Shown here one piece after another: positions 1 to 9,925 of a stretch of 64,000 bases of DNA. The translations under genes and the position numbers were made by a program. The notes under the pieces are model-generated. The model saw nothing but the letters and a program-made list of their open reading frames with translations, did no database searches and was not told the DNA's origin. Position 1 is the first letter of the stretch. Every line of letters starts with the position of its first letter. Source of the DNA: Marinobacter oulmenensis (GTDB taxonomy: Bacteria > Pseudomonadota > Gammaproteobacteria > Pseudomonadales > Oleiphilaceae); NCBI RefSeq assembly GCF_014201735.1, contig NZ_JACHFE010000003.1, positions 310,001-374,000 on the forward strand, read 5' to 3'.

Positions 1-184
1 CAAGGGCCCGGGGATTCTCAAAAATAGCCATCAAACATTCTCACCATCAGATCGTGCAGCACCCGCACGACGGTTAGTCACTGGGCTGGGGAGAGAATGC
101 AGGAAGGGCAGGCCTTGGCTGGAACAGGGACTCCGATGGAACAGGCCTTCACCCACCGTCACCGCCCTCCGCAGCATCTGGTGT

Positions 185-385
185 GTTATCAGGCCGGTCT
201 CCGGGCTCATGAGCCGATTCCGGAAGCCGGAATCGCAGCCATCGCCTTCCCGTGCCTGGACACAGTGGCGCATTCGATGGCTGTTGACTCAATTACCGTT
301 GCGGGGGCAGCGTTGGACTTGACCAGAGGAGGACTCTGAACGCACCAACTTCCCGTTTCACCCCCGGCAGCTTTGCACAGGGGCA
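185..385 (-). ncRNA. Cobalamin (AdoCbl) riboswitch, controlling a gene left of the window
   Basis: On the minus strand the conserved parts of a B12 riboswitch appear in order: GGGAAGTTGGTG (343-354), the core GCCCCCGCAACGGTAA (293-308) and the B12 box AGCCCGGAGACCGGCC (191-206). It lies downstream of the threonine-phosphate decarboxylase gene on the same strand, so it controls whatever starts left of position 1, with possible read-through from the B12 genes. No convincing coding start is seen between it and position 1, so about 180 bases form the expression platform and leader. A btuB-like receptor or another cobalamin gene is the likely target, but that is inference. Confidence 0.9.
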
Positions 386-427
386 CCTGAAAACGTCGGC
401 AAAGGCTAACAATCGGTTAATGTCTGG

Positions 428-1456
428 TCAATGACATTTGCCAAGGGCCAGCGCCAGGCGTTGCCATTCGGTCTCAGAGCCGGGCAGCCCGAAACGCAGG
501 GCTGACGGGGATTTGAAAAGGCGCACCAGCACGCCCTGCCGGGCCAGTGCTTGATGAATCGCACCGGCATCAGGCGTCACCAGGTAGCGGAACAGGATGG
601 TTCCGGAGCTCTCACCAAGCCCCGTATCCGCCAGCAACCGGCGCAGGCGTTCGCTGTCCCGCACCAGCCGCTCGAGTGTCTCTGTCTGCCAGTCTGTGTC
701 AGCCAGCGCCCTGGCCATGACATGCCTCGCCGGGCCGCTCATTGCCCAGGGCCCAAGCCGCTCCGACAGTGACATCAGCAAGGCCTCGGGGCCCAGTACC
801 GCCCCGGCGCGAACACCCGCAAGGCCAAAGAACTTGCCCAGAGAACGCAGAATAATCAGCCCCGGGCGGCCGGCCATGGCCGCGAGACTGGCCTTGGAGC
901 CGGGGGCAACAAACGCCTCATCCACCACCAGCCCGCCGCCCCGGGCAGCCAGTTTCCGGCGCCAGAGCTCCAGTTGCTGGACAGGCAGCGTCAGCCCGGT
1001 CGGATTATTGGGGTGAATCCAGACCAGCCAGTCCAGCGCGTCCAGCCAGTCGTCACCAGTGGCGCCACCTTCAAGCGGAATCGGCGCCACCTGGTGCCCT
1101 GACTTGCGCCACCAGTACCCATGCTCCCGGTAGCCCGGCACGGGAATGCCCACCCGGCAGCGAGGCAGCAATTGCGGCAGGGCCTGGATTGCGGCCTGAC
1201 TGCCAGCAACCGGCAAGCAGCAGGCATCGGCCGGAGCGCCACACCAGAGCCGGATCGACTCAGCCAGGCCATCGTCCTCTTCGGGGAGCCGCTGCCAGAT
1301 CGTCTCTGGCAGTTGCGGCACCGGCCACGCCACCGGGTTGATACCCGTGGAAAGATCCAGCCACTGCTCCCGGGGAATACCCCAGTGCCGGGCGGCCGCG
1401 TTCAGCCGACCGCCATGACCGGGCGGGGAAGCCGGCGCGTCACAGCTCATAGCCAT
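428..1456 (-). CDS. cobD: Threonine-phosphate decarboxylase (PLP enzyme of B12 synthesis)
   Basis: Class I/II aminotransferase-fold protein of 342 aa that should make (R)-1-amino-2-propanol phosphate from L-threonine phosphate for the B12 aminopropanol arm. Seen: N-terminal substrate-loop motif LSTGINP, the IHPNNPTG motif, VVDEAF with the PLP-contacting Asp, and [10 protein letters not shown] carrying the Schiff-base Lys. Its start overlaps the end of cbiB by 10 bases on the same strand, so the two are co-transcribed and translationally coupled. Named cobD in Salmonella and cobC in Pseudomonas. Function in this pair is well supported by the neighbour, whose enzyme uses the product. Confidence 0.9.
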   Translation of the reverse strand: MAMSCDAPASPPGHGGRLNAAARHWGIPREQWLDLSTGINPVAWPVPQLPETIWQRLPEEDDGLAESIRLWCGAPADACCLPVAGSQAAIQALPQLLPRCRVGIPVPGYREHGYWWRKSGHQVAPIPLEGGATGDDWLDALDWLVWIHPNNPTGLTLPVQQLELWRRKLAARGGGLVVDEAFVAPGSKASLAAMAGRPGLIILRSLGKFFGLAGVRAGAVLGPEALLMSLSERLGPWAMSGPARHVMARALADTDWQTETLERLVRDSERLRRLLADTGLGESSGTILFRYLVTPDAGAIHQALARQGVLVRLFKSPSALRFGLPGSETEWQRLALALGKCH

Positions 1457-2415
1457 GCCACCACCATCGCCAGAATCCCCAGGGTCACCAGCCAGCAGAT
1501 AACGCCTTTGCGGACCAGCTCAATGGAGGCCTCCACGGTCGCCGCCGTGGGCATGACCCCGCTACCAAGCACTGGCCGGTGCTTCACCCCGGAGCCATAG
1601 GGGGCCGCTCCACCCAGAACCACCCCCAGGGCTCCGGCGCCTGCGGCCATCACCGGCCCCGCATTCGGGCTCTCCCAGGTCGGTGCCTGGCGCCGCCAGC
1701 ACTGAAGCGCCAGCCGGGTATCACCCAGCAGCGCGTAGGTCAGCGCGGTCAACCGCGCGGGGATCCAGTTAAGCAGGTCGTCCAGGCGGGCAGCCGCTTT
1801 GCCAAACCCTTCGAAGCGGTCATTGCGATAGCCCCACATGGCGTCCAGCGTGTTGACCAGCCGATGCAGCACCACGCCGGGAGCGCCGGCCACCAGAAAC
1901 CAGAACAGGCTGGCGAACACCGCGTCGGCACCATTTTCCAGCATGGATTCGGCCGCTGCGTTGGCAACGCCAGCCTCGTCCAGCTCTGACGCCCGGCGAC
2001 TGACAATACGACTGACCTGCTCCTGTGCTGCCGGCAGATCCCCCCTTGCCAGTGGCTGAGCCACCGCCCGCCCATGCTCCACCAGCCCCCGAAGCGACAG
2101 CGCCAGACAGAGCACCAGCGTCTGGATCAGCACCAGCCACCAGCCGGTCAGCACAGCCTCAGCGAAGAGCATCAGCAAAACCGCCGGCATAACCAGAACG
2201 ACAACCGCAACCGTCCCCAGCAACAGGCTCAGACCGGGTCTGCCCGGCGCCCGGTTCAAGCAGCATTCAACAGACGTCACCAGCCGACCGAATCCCACCA
2301 GCGGGTGCCAGCGGCGAGGCTCACCCACCAGGGCATCCAACAGTACCGCGGCACAACACACGGCCACTGACACCAAGAAACTCTCCAAACCGCTCTCCTT
2401 CACAAGCCAGCGCAT
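1447..2415 (-). CDS. cbiB: Adenosylcobinamide-phosphate synthase CbiB (inner membrane)
   Basis: Integral membrane protein of 322 aa that attaches aminopropanol (phosphate) to adenosylcobyric acid. The family signature is visible: [17 protein letters not shown] near residue 27, an [14 protein letters not shown] segment near 160, and [12 protein letters not shown] near 190. Several hydrophobic segments span residues 12-30, 66-110 and 165-185, and the C-terminal end is hydrophobic (residues 303-322). It is transcribed with the downstream threonine-phosphate decarboxylase and is divergent from cobT, with about 109 bases between starts. No riboswitch is visible in that gap. Confidence 0.92.
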   Translation of the reverse strand: MRWLVKESGLESFLVSVAVCCAAVLLDALVGEPRRWHPLVGFGRLVTSVECCLNRAPGRPGLSLLLGTVAVVVLVMPAVLLMLFAEAVLTGWWLVLIQTLVLCLALSLRGLVEHGRAVAQPLARGDLPAAQEQVSRIVSRRASELDEAGVANAAAESMLENGADAVFASLFWFLVAGAPGVVLHRLVNTLDAMWGYRNDRFEGFGKAAARLDDLLNWIPARLTALTYALLGDTRLALQCWRRQAPTWESPNAGPVMAAGAGALGVVLGGAAPYGSGVKHRPVLGSGVMPTAATVEASIELVRKGVICWLVTLGILAMVVAWL

Positions 2416-2524
2416 CCCATGCCCTCAGACCGGGCGCCAGCAAGTCTAACGGACCCACCTGCCCGCTTGACAGCTTTTCATGGCCGGAGGAGCATGGCGG
2501 CTTTTCGGCTATCAGGAAACCGCC

Positions 2525-3592
2525 ATGCCCCTGCCAGACAGCTGGTCCCAGCAACCTGCTTCCCCCGATGCCCGCTACGTCGAGCTGGCCCGCCAGCGCC
2601 AACAGGTGCTGACCAAGCCGCCGGGATCACTGGGTCGACTGGAACAGGCCGCCATCACCCTGGCGGGGTTACAGGCCAATGATCGGCCCGCCCTCGACCG
2701 GATTCATATTTCAGTATTTGCCGGCGACCATGGGGTCTGCGATGAGGGCATCTCGGCCTTTCCCCAGGCGGTCACCGCCCAGATGATTGCCAACTTCGCC
2801 AGCGGCGGTGCGGCCATCAGTGTCATGGCCAAAGAACTGGGCGCCTGGCTGGAAGTGATCAACCTTGGGACGGTGGAACCGGCAGCGGCCCTGTCCGGCG
2901 TGCTGGACCGGACCATTGCCCCGGCAACCGCCAATCTTGCACAGACCGACGCCATGACCCCAAGCCAACTGGAGGCCGCCCTGAGCCATGGTGACGAGGC
3001 CGCAGACCGGGCCAGACGGGCCGGGGCCCAGCTGTTCATCGGCGGCGACATGGGCATCGGCAATACCACCAGTGCCGCCGCTCTGGCCTGCGCCCTGCTG
3101 GGGCGCGATCCGGATGAGCTGGTGGGTCCGGGTACCGGTCTCGATGCGCGCGGAGTGTCCCACAAGTCAGACGTGGTGCGCCGGGCCATCGGTCGCATCG
3201 GCAACACCCGGGAGCCCCTGGACATACTCCAGGCGCTCGGTGGTTTTGAAATCGCCGCCCTGACCGGTGCCATTCTGGGTTGCGCCGCCCGGGGCATCCC
3301 GGTACTGGTGGACGGCTTCATCGTCTCCGCAGCTGCCCTGATGGCTGTCCACCAGCAGCCAAGGGCCCGCGAATGGCTACTATTTGCCCACCAGTCGGCC
3401 GAACCCGGCCACAAGACGCTGCTTCAGGCACTGGAAGCGGAGCCGCTGCTGGAACTGGGCATGCGTCTGGGCGAGGGCAGCGGTGCCGCCGTCGCCGTGC
3501 CCCTGCTTCGCGCCGCCTGCGCCCTGCATAATGGTATGGCGACCTTCGAAGCCGCCGGTGTGAGCAACCGTTCAGAGGGTGAGGCGTCATGA
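2525..3592 (+). CDS. cobT: Nicotinate-nucleotide--dimethylbenzimidazole phosphoribosyltransferase
   Basis: Enzyme of 355 aa that makes alpha-ribazole phosphate, the lower-ligand nucleotide of cobalamin. Seen: [12 protein letters not shown] at the N-terminus, [40 protein letters not shown], and the C-terminal [10 protein letters not shown], whose Glu is the catalytic base of the family. I chose ATG 2525 (MPLPDSW) over an in-frame ATG at 2480 because AGGAAA lies five bases upstream and the length fits the family. The stop overlaps the start of the alpha-ribazole phosphatase by four bases (ATGA), indicating coupling. Confidence 0.93.
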   Translation: MPLPDSWSQQPASPDARYVELARQRQQVLTKPPGSLGRLEQAAITLAGLQANDRPALDRIHISVFAGDHGVCDEGISAFPQAVTAQMIANFASGGAAISVMAKELGAWLEVINLGTVEPAAALSGVLDRTIAPATANLAQTDAMTPSQLEAALSHGDEAADRARRAGAQLFIGGDMGIGNTTSAAALACALLGRDPDELVGPGTGLDARGVSHKSDVVRRAIGRIGNTREPLDILQALGGFEIAALTGAILGCAARGIPVLVDGFIVSAAALMAVHQQPRAREWLLFAHQSAEPGHKTLLQALEAEPLLELGMRLGEGSGAAVAVPLLRAACALHNGMATFEAAGVSNRSEGEAS

Positions 3593-4188
3593 CCACTACC
3601 GTTCTCGACCTGATCCGGCATGGCGAACCGCAAGGCGGTCCTATGTTCCGGGGGCGCAAAGACGACCCCCTGAGCGAGGATGGCTGGAATCAGATGCACG
3701 CCGCCATCACCAGCCAGGACCAGTGGCACGCCATTGTCACCTCGCCACTGCTGCGCTGCCGGGAGTTTGCCGGGCAGTTGTCAGAGCGCCTCGGGCTGCC
3801 GATTCATGTCGAACAGGAGCTTCAGGAGATCCGCTTCGGTGAATGGGAGGGGCTGACATCGGAGCAGGTCCATGACCGCTACGGCGAACATCTGTCGCGG
3901 TTCTGGCAGGATCCGGTTCATTTCACACCACCCGGTGGCGAACCCATGGCGCAGTTCCACGAACGCGTTGCCCGGGCATTCCGGCGCTGGCAGGAACAAC
4001 TGGCCGGTCAGCGGGTGCTGGTGGTCTGCCATGGCGGCGTTATCCGCATGATCCTGGCCGACGTCCTGGGCATTCCTCTGGAGCGTTCCTTTGCCGGCTT
4101 TGCCGTGCCTTATGCCTGCCGCAGCCGGATCCAGGTGGACCAGTCGGAGTTCCGGGTTTTCCGCAGCCTGATCAGTCACTGCCCTTGA
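3589..4188 (+). CDS. cobC: Alpha-ribazole-5'-phosphate phosphatase (histidine phosphatase family)
   Basis: Histidine phosphatase of 199 aa. The LIRHGEP motif near residue 9 carries the phosphohistidine, GEWEGLT follows near residue 84, and CHGGVIRM near residue 146 carries the second catalytic His. Because it overlaps cobT by four bases, dephosphorylation of alpha-ribazole phosphate is the likely role, rather than a general phosphoglycerate mutase-like role. Its 3' end overlaps the convergent cobU by 17 bases. In related bacteria cobS commonly follows at this point, but here it does not. Confidence 0.85.
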   Translation: MTTTVLDLIRHGEPQGGPMFRGRKDDPLSEDGWNQMHAAITSQDQWHAIVTSPLLRCREFAGQLSERLGLPIHVEQELQEIRFGEWEGLTSEQVHDRYGEHLSRFWQDPVHFTPPGGEPMAQFHERVARAFRRWQEQLAGQRVLVVCHGGVIRMILADVLGIPLERSFAGFAVPYACRSRIQVDQSEFRVFRSLISHCP

Positions 4189-4702
4189 GCGTCAGGGGCA
4201 GCCCCGCCACTGACATAATGACTTCGTCACAGCGCTCGGCCAGCGCCTGATTGAGCCAGCCAAGCTCATCGGCGAAGCGCCGGGTCAGCGCATCCATGCC
4301 GATCGTGCCCAGCCCTACCTCATTGCTGACCACGATCAGGGCACCGGGATAGGCAGACACTTGCTCAAGAAAGGCCGCTCGCTCGTCGCCGAACACCCCG
4401 GCGTCGGAAAACAGCAGGTTACTCAGCCACAGGCTCATACAGTCAATCAGTAACAGGGGCGGGTCCCCCGGCCGCTGCCGGAAATCCGCCAGCACCGCAG
4501 CCAGCCGCAACGGCTCCTCCACCAGCCCCCAGTCATCCGGGCGCTGGCGCCGGTGGCGTTCAATCCGGCCGGCCATCTCATCGTCACCCGCGGTGGCCGT
4601 GGCGACATAGACAACCGGGCCCCCAAACTGCCCGGCCCGGGCCTCCGCCAGCCCCGTCTTGCCGGAACGAATCCCTCCGGTGATCAGACACTTGTCGGCC
4701 AT
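4172..4702 (-). CDS. cobU: Adenosylcobinamide kinase / cobinamide-phosphate guanylyltransferase
   Basis: Bifunctional enzyme of 176 aa that phosphorylates adenosylcobinamide and then adds GMP, activating it for nucleotide loop assembly. Seen: P-loop CLITGGIRSGKT at the N-terminus, YVATATAGDDEMAGRIERH with the guanylated-His region, DCMSLWLSNLL, and SNEVGLG. I chose ATG 4702 (MADKCLITGG) because TAGGAGTG lies just upstream; a longer in-frame reading from 4756 adds an atypical hydrophobic leader. Convergent with cobC and divergent from the cNMP/CBS/DUF294 gene. Confidence 0.9.
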   Translation of the reverse strand: MADKCLITGGIRSGKTGLAEARAGQFGGPVVYVATATAGDDEMAGRIERHRRQRPDDWGLVEEPLRLAAVLADFRQRPGDPPLLLIDCMSLWLSNLLFSDAGVFGDERAAFLEQVSAYPGALIVVSNEVGLGTIGMDALTRRFADELGWLNQALAERCDEVIMSVAGLPLTLKGSD

Positions 4703-4757
4703 TAGGTGCACTCCTAAAAGGTTTGAAAAGCAAAGGTACAACAAGGGTACGGGCACC

Positions 4758-4766
4758 TGCTATAGT
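4758..4766 (+). promoter_or_regulatory. Extended -10 promoter element for the cNMP/CBS/DUF294 gene
   Basis: TGCTATAGT matches an extended -10 (TGnTATAnT), 75 bases before the chosen start at 4841. No good -35 is visible, as expected for extended -10 promoters. It lies in the 138-base gap divergent from cobU. Confidence 0.4.
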
Positions 4767-4840
4767 TTCGCCAGACCTTGCGAAAGCCGCCGGCAGGGAA
4801 TCCGGCTTTCGGACCGTTTTTCTGGACAACTGGAGTCCCC

Positions 4841-6718
4841 ATGCAGGCCGAATTGCTCGACATCCGCAACCACATTGCCCAGTACCCCCCGTTTGATGAA
4901 ATGGCCGAAGAACTGCTCGACCAGGTGGTTGAAGGCATCGAGGTGGCCTATTTCCGCGCAGGTACCCAAATTCTGGAACTGGGCCAGCAGAATGCCTGGC
5001 TGCATTACCTGCGCAGCGGCGCGGTGGAAATCTCCCGCCGCTCCGGGGAACTGTACAACCGGCTGGGGGAAGGCGAGTTTTTCGGCCACTTCGGGTTGCT
5101 GCGCAATCAGCGGGTACGATTCCCGGCGAAGGCCATCGAGGATTCGCTGATCTACAAGATTCCCTATGAGACCTTCCAGTATCTGTGGGAACAGGACGAA
5201 AATTTCGCCGATTTTGTCGAGGTAGAGGACCGCAGCCGCCTGCGCTCCGCCATCTCCCGGCAGGAAAAAGCCAACGACCTGATGACCTCCAAGGTCACCC
5301 GTCTGATTGCCCGCCAGCCGGTTACCGCCCCCAGCACCGTCCGGCTCCAGGAAGCAGCCAAGATCATGACCGACAACGGCGTCTCCGCCCTGCTGCTGAT
5401 GGACGAGACCGGCGACTTCCCGAAGCTGGAAGGCATCATCACTGATCGGGACCTGCGCACACGGGCCGTGACCCAGGCGCTGCCCTCGGAAACCCCGATC
5501 AGCGACATCATGACCGAAGACCTGATCACCATCCGCTCCAACGCCTACATCTTCGAGGCCATGCTCACCATGCTGCACAACAACGTGCACCACCTGCCGG
5601 TGATGGATGGCCACGAGGTCCGTGGCGTGATAGCACTGTCGGATATCGTGAAATACGAGAGCCAGAGCAGCCTGTTCCTGGTCAGCAATATCTACCAGCA
5701 GGTGGATGTCAAAGGGCTCAAGAAGATCAGCCGGGGTGTCCCGGACACCTTCGTGCGTATGGTCAACGAAGACGCCAACTCCCATATGATCGGCAGCGCC
5801 ATGGCCGGCATCGGGCGCAGCTTCAGCCAGCGCCTTCTGGAGCTGGGCGAAGAAAAACTCGGCCCGCCGCCTGTGCCCTACTGTTTCATGGGACTGGGCT
5901 CCATGGCCCGGGACGAACAGCTGGTGGTGACCGATCAGGACAACGCCATGATCCTCGATGACAGCTTCATCCCCGAGGAACACGATGAGTACTTCCTGGC
6001 ACTGGCCAAGTTCGTCAGCGATGGCCTGGCCGAATGTGGCTACAGCTACTGCACCGGCGAAATTATGGCGACCAACCCGAAATGGCGCCAGCCACTGCGG
6101 GTATGGAAGGAGTACTTCACTGACTGGATCGAATACCCCAAGGCGGAGTCCCTGCTCAACAGCAACATTTTCTTCGACCTGGACGGCATTCATGGCGAGA
6201 CCGGTTTTGCCGAGGAACTCAAGGACCTGATCGCCGAGAAGGCCTCAGGCAGCCAGCGTTTTCTGACCCTGCTGGCGCGCAATGCCCTGAACCGTACCCC
6301 GCCGCTGGGCTTCTTCCGGGCCTTCGTACTGGAGGAAAACGGCAAGCACCAGAAGAGCTTCAACCTCAAGCGCCGGGGCACCGCGCCGGTCTCGGACCTG
6401 ATCCGGGTGCACGCGCTGGCCTGCGGATCCCGGGCCCAGAACTCGTTTGAACGGCTGCGGGCGATTTCCAAAACCAAGCTGCTGATCGACGACGATGCCG
6501 GCAACCTGCGGGATGCCCTGGAGTTCATCTCCATCGTCCGGATACGACATCAGGCCCTGGCCATTGAGGAAGGACGCGAGCCGGACAACAACGTGCGCCC
6601 GGAGGATCTGTCACCGTTTGAACGCAGTCACCTGAAGGACGCCTTCCAGATTGTCAGTAACGCCCAGAAATTCCTCCGGTTCCGGTACAACGCCGGAGGT
6701 GGGCGTAATGTCCAGTAA
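4841..6718 (+). CDS. Cyclic-nucleotide-binding / CBS-pair / DUF294 nucleotidyltransferase-like protein
   Basis: Soluble 625-aa protein with three modules. Residues about 20-130 form a cNMP-binding-like fold with GEGEFFGHFGLL. Residues about 150-275 form two CBS motifs that typically bind adenosyl nucleotides. Residues about 330-625 are a DUF294 nucleotidyltransferase-like domain with GLGSMARDEQLVVTDQDNAM, the GSxxRxEQ/TDxD signature shared with GlnD-type enzymes, plus its C-terminal helical domain. The start at 4841 has GGAG six bases upstream. The stop overlaps the exonuclease gene by 11 bases. In many gammaproteobacteria this pair lies beside acetate/sodium symporter genes, which are absent here. 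The reaction is unknown; nucleotide-responsive regulation is inferred. Confidence 0.85.
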   Translation: MQAELLDIRNHIAQYPPFDEMAEELLDQVVEGIEVAYFRAGTQILELGQQNAWLHYLRSGAVEISRRSGELYNRLGEGEFFGHFGLLRNQRVRFPAKAIEDSLIYKIPYETFQYLWEQDENFADFVEVEDRSRLRSAISRQEKANDLMTSKVTRLIARQPVTAPSTVRLQEAAKIMTDNGVSALLLMDETGDFPKLEGIITDRDLRTRAVTQALPSETPISDIMTEDLITIRSNAYIFEAMLTMLHNNVHHLPVMDGHEVRGVIALSDIVKYESQSSLFLVSNIYQQVDVKGLKKISRGVPDTFVRMVNEDANSHMIGSAMAGIGRSFSQRLLELGEEKLGPPPVPYCFMGLGSMARDEQLVVTDQDNAMILDDSFIPEEHDEYFLALAKFVSDGLAECGYSYCTGEIMATNPKWRQPLRVWKEYFTDWIEYPKAESLLNSNIFFDLDGIHGETGFAEELKDLIAEKASGSQRFLTLLARNALNRTPPLGFFRAFVLEENGKHQKSFNLKRRGTAPVSDLIRVHALACGSRAQNSFERLRAISKTKLLIDDDAGNLRDALEFISIVRIRHQALAIEEGREPDNNVRPEDLSPFERSHLKDAFQIVSNAQKFLRFRYNAGGGRNVQ

Positions 6719-7433
6719 CAACGGCCCGACGGCACAGCCCCACAAGACCTGGCCGGAACGCTACCGGGACATGGCCAACACCGCCAGGGACCCGCGCATC
6801 CAGGCGTTCTACAAAGCCGGTTGCCCGGCCCCGGCCACCCCGATGAGCGAGGTCCCGCTGGTGGCTCTGGACTTCGAGACCACCGGTCTGGATCCGGATG
6901 AACACGCCATTGTCAGTATTGGCCTGGTGCCGTTCACCCTGGACGGTATCCAGTTGGGGAAAAGCTGGCATCAGATTGTCCGTCCGCAACTGCCGCTGCA
7001 TCAGACCTCGGTGACCATCCACGGCATCACCCACAGTGACATCGACGGCGCACCTGACCTGTCCGAGGTGCTCGACACCCTGTTCGAGCACCTGAACGGG
7101 CGCATTCCCGTCGTTCATTACCGCAACATTGAACGGCCTTTTCTGAACGTGGCACTGCAGCATCGTCTGCAGGAACAGCTTCGGTTTCCGGTGCTGGACA
7201 CCATGGCGATCGAGGCCTACCTGCACCCGGACCGTAATCCGAACCGCTGGCAGCGGCTGCTGGGGAAAAAGCCAGTCTCCATCCGTCTCGCTGACAGTCG
7301 CCTGCGTTATGGACTGCCACACTACGCCGGCCACAACGCCCTGATTGACGCCATCGCCACCGCCGAGCTGCTTCAGGCTCAGGTTCTCCATCATTTCAGC
7401 CCGGAGACCGCCATCGGGGACCTGTGGGTGTAA
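6708..7433 (+). CDS. DnaQ-like DEDDh 3'-5' exonuclease
   Basis: Protein of 241 aa with exonuclease motifs ALDFETTGLDP (Exo I, residues about 53-63), a central Exo II region with NIERPFLN (Asp replaced by Glu or offset), and HNALIDAIATAELLQ (Exo III, DEDDh type). The N-terminal 50 residues form a short extension rich in Arg and Pro. Start 6708 has a strong GGAGGT seven bases upstream inside the end of the preceding gene; an in-frame ATG at 6651 is less likely. Overlap with the DUF294 gene implies translational coupling. Whether it acts on DNA or RNA cannot be told. Confidence 0.85.
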   Translation: MSSNNGPTAQPHKTWPERYRDMANTARDPRIQAFYKAGCPAPATPMSEVPLVALDFETTGLDPDEHAIVSIGLVPFTLDGIQLGKSWHQIVRPQLPLHQTSVTIHGITHSDIDGAPDLSEVLDTLFEHLNGRIPVVHYRNIERPFLNVALQHRLQEQLRFPVLDTMAIEAYLHPDRNPNRWQRLLGKKPVSIRLADSRLRYGLPHYAGHNALIDAIATAELLQAQVLHHFSPETAIGDLWV

Positions 7434-7489
7434 CGGCCATAGCCGGGGGCACCGGCAATCGATAGAATGTCCCCAAACCCGACACAGAG

Positions 7490-8074
7490 GTGAGAGTGAC
7501 CGGACAACCTGCCAAACCAACCCCCCTGGATGCCTTCCGGCGGGCCCGCCGGATGTGGCTGAAAGGCGAGAAGATCAGCCTGGCTGCCCTGGCCGACGAT
7601 CTCAACATCGGGCGGGCCACCCTGTTTCGCTGGGTGGGTAACCGGGATCTGCTGGTGGGTGAGATCCTGTGGTCCCTCTATGAACCGCTCTACAAGGAAG
7701 CGCGGGCAAAAACCCCGGGCCAGGGTGTCGATTACGTGGTCGGTGTTTTCCGTTACATCAACACCACCATTCTGCATTTCGGCCCCCTGCGCAAGTTCCT
7801 GCACCAGGACCCGGAATACGCCCTGAAGATGCTCACCTCCTCACACTCCACCCTGCATGCCCGCACGGTGGAGGTGAACACCCGGCTGCTGAAGGACGAG
7901 GTCCGGGCCGGACATCTGAGCCCGCCCATGAACATTCAGAGTCTGTCCTACTTTATGGTCCGGCTGGCCGAGTCCTGTCTCTACAGCGACATCATTGGCG
8001 GCCGGGAACCCCGGGATGAGGAACTCGAAGACGCCTGCACCGCCGTGCGCATTCTGCTGGGCGGCAAGGTTTAA
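7490..8074 (+). CDS. TetR-family regulator, QsdR-like
   Basis: Regulator of 192-194 aa. Residues about 15-62 form a TetR helix-turn-helix with SLAALADDLNIGRATLFRWV, including the LFRWV variant seen in the QsdR-type group. The C-terminal part is helical and probably the ligand and dimer domain. The start is GTG, either 7490 or 7496; the second has AGAGG five bases upstream and is slightly favoured. It stands alone between the exonuclease and the chemoreceptor, so its target is not obvious. Confidence 0.8.
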   Translation: MRVTGQPAKPTPLDAFRRARRMWLKGEKISLAALADDLNIGRATLFRWVGNRDLLVGEILWSLYEPLYKEARAKTPGQGVDYVVGVFRYINTTILHFGPLRKFLHQDPEYALKMLTSSHSTLHARTVEVNTRLLKDEVRAGHLSPPMNIQSLSYFMVRLAESCLYSDIIGGREPRDEELEDACTAVRILLGGKV

Positions 8075-8173
8075 ATCCCACCCCACCGCCATCGGCAGTG
8101 TGCTTCGCCCGGGAATAGGCTATTAATAAAACGCATAAACTTATTGATAATTCGCCGAAGCCACCTGACGACC

Positions 8174-8200
8174 TAAAGTTTCAGGCAAACTTTCCGATGC
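8174..8200 (+). promoter_or_regulatory. Sigma-28 (FliA)-type promoter of the chemoreceptor gene
   Basis: TAAAGTTT at 8174-8181, an 11-base spacer, then TCCGATGC at 8193-8200. This closely matches the flagellar sigma-28 consensus TAAAGTTT-N11-GCCGATAA and lies about 75 bases before the chemoreceptor start. The rest of the 200-base gap (8075-8274) is AT-rich with no other clear signal. Confidence 0.7.
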
Positions 8201-8274
8201 GTACAGGGTGACCCTATAAAAATGGATTGACCGGGCTCGGCCTCTCCTCTCAAACCTGACAAAAGGATTCTTCC

Positions 8275-9846
8275 ATGTCGCTCGCCAAACTGAATGACGT
8301 GTCGGTTGGCAAAAAACTGGGCTTCGGCTTCACACTGCTGATTGTTTTTACCGCCATCATTGCTGCACTTTCCGTCAGCAACCTGAACGCCTATAACCAG
8401 CGTTCACTGATTGTAGCCGGTGCCAGTTCCGCCGAATCCTACCTGCTCGAAGCCAGAACCGAAGAAAAGAACTTCCAGTTACTCCGGGACACCAGCTACC
8501 GCGAAGAGGCCGAGCAGTTGGTCCAGAACGCCGCCGACACACTGATGCCGCTGAAAGGCATTCTGGCGTCACCGGAAAACCACGCCAGAATCGACTTTGT
8601 CGCTGAAAACGTAGAAACCTATAAATCCAAGCTTGAAGATCTGGCCTTTGCACTGGATAACAATTTTGCCGCCGTGGATGACGCGGAAAAGGCGTTGAGC
8701 AAAACCGCCCGGGCCATGGTTGCCAAGGCCGTCGAGTTGCAGGAAATCCAGGTCGAACGCATGGAGGAACAGTACAACAAAGCCCTGATCCTGATTGGCT
8801 CGATCACTGCTGTCGCCATCGTGCTGGCCATCCTGATTGCCCTGTTCATGATTCGCTCCATCACCCGGCCCATCCATCAGACTGTCGAAGTGGCCAACCG
8901 CGTGGCCTCCGGTGACCTGACCGTTGAAATCAACAGTGACCGGGGCGACGAATTCGGCAACCTGCTGTCGGCGTTCGGCACCATGGTCACCAACCTGCGG
9001 GACCTGATCCAGCAGATTGACACCGGTGCCACCAGCATCGCTTCCGCTTCTGAGGAACTGTCGGCTGTCACCAAACAGACCCGTCAGGGCGTCAACGACC
9101 AGCAGGACCAGACCGACCAGGTTGCCACCGCCATGAACGAAATGGTGGCCACGGTGAACGACGTTGCCAAGAGTGCCGAGTCGGCTTTCTCTGCGGCCCA
9201 GAACGCCAGTCAGAAATCCAGTGAGGGCGAGAAAGCCGGCGGGGAAGCCTTGCAGTTCGTCACTGACCTGAACAGCCAGATAGGCAACGTGATGGAACAG
9301 CTTCGCGGCCTGCAGAGCGATACCCAGAACATCGGCACTGTACTGGATGTGATCAAGTCCGTGGCCGAACAGACTAACCTGCTGGCACTGAACGCGGCCA
9401 TTGAAGCCGCCCGTGCCGGTGAACAGGGCCGGGGCTTTGCGGTGGTCGCCGATGAGGTCCGGTCCTTGGCCCAGCGTACCCAGAGCTCCGCCGAAGAAAT
9501 CGAGACACTGATCAGCAACCTGGTCAACAGCGCTGAAACCTCCGTCACCACCATGGAACGGAGTACCCACCTGGGCGAACAGACCCTGGAAAGGGCTCAG
9601 GTAGCCGGCAGCACCATCACCCAGATGGCCGAAGCCGTGGAGGAAATCCGGCAGTACAACAGTCAGATCGCCACGGCAGCGGAACAGCAGTCGTCGGTTG
9701 CCGAGGATATCAACCAGAACATCACCCTGATCCGCGATGTCGGCGAGCAGAGTGCGGCGTCCACCGAGCAGGTCTCCACAGCCAGCGACGAACTGTCCAG
9801 CTTGGCCGAGGGTCTGAGCACCCAGGTGGCCCGTTTCAAACTCTGA
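8275..9846 (+). CDS. Methyl-accepting chemotaxis protein
   Basis: Chemoreceptor of 523 aa. TM1 is at residues about 17-37, followed by a periplasmic helical ligand domain of roughly 130 residues (four-helix-bundle type by length), TM2 at about 171-193, HAMP at about 194-247 and the signalling domain to the end. The hairpin tip is canonical: [20 protein letters not shown] followed by [18 protein letters not shown]. There is no C-terminal CheR/CheB pentapeptide. ATG 8275 is preceded by AAAAGGA. A sigma-28-type promoter upstream and a bidirectional terminator downstream suggest a monocistronic unit expressed with flagellar genes. The ligand is unknown. Confidence 0.92.
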   Translation: MSLAKLNDVSVGKKLGFGFTLLIVFTAIIAALSVSNLNAYNQRSLIVAGASSAESYLLEARTEEKNFQLLRDTSYREEAEQLVQNAADTLMPLKGILASPENHARIDFVAENVETYKSKLEDLAFALDNNFAAVDDAEKALSKTARAMVAKAVELQEIQVERMEEQYNKALILIGSITAVAIVLAILIALFMIRSITRPIHQTVEVANRVASGDLTVEINSDRGDEFGNLLSAFGTMVTNLRDLIQQIDTGATSIASASEELSAVTKQTRQGVNDQQDQTDQVATAMNEMVATVNDVAKSAESAFSAAQNASQKSSEGEKAGGEALQFVTDLNSQIGNVMEQLRGLQSDTQNIGTVLDVIKSVAEQTNLLALNAAIEAARAGEQGRGFAVVADEVRSLAQRTQSSAEEIETLISNLVNSAETSVTTMERSTHLGEQTLERAQVAGSTITQMAEAVEEIRQYNSQIATAAEQQSSVAEDINQNITLIRDVGEQSAASTEQVSTASDELSSLAEGLSTQVARFKL

Positions 9847-9862
9847 ACCCGGCCTTTCCTAC

Positions 9863-9909
9863 AGGCACAAAAAAACCGGCAGCCTTTCGGGCGCCGGTTT
9901 TTTTGTGCC
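9863..9909. terminator. Bidirectional rho-independent terminator
   Basis: An A-run, the hairpin ACCGGC-agcctttcgggc-GCCGGT and a T-run (GTTTTTTTG) form an almost symmetric structure between the convergent chemoreceptor and NSS transporter genes. It can end transcription from both sides. Confidence 0.85.
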
Positions 9910-9925
9910 TTGCTGACGCCGCGAT

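Noticed and set aside
4760..6193. 477-codon open frame on the minus strand
   Set aside because: Antisense to the cNMP/CBS/DUF294 gene; no motif.
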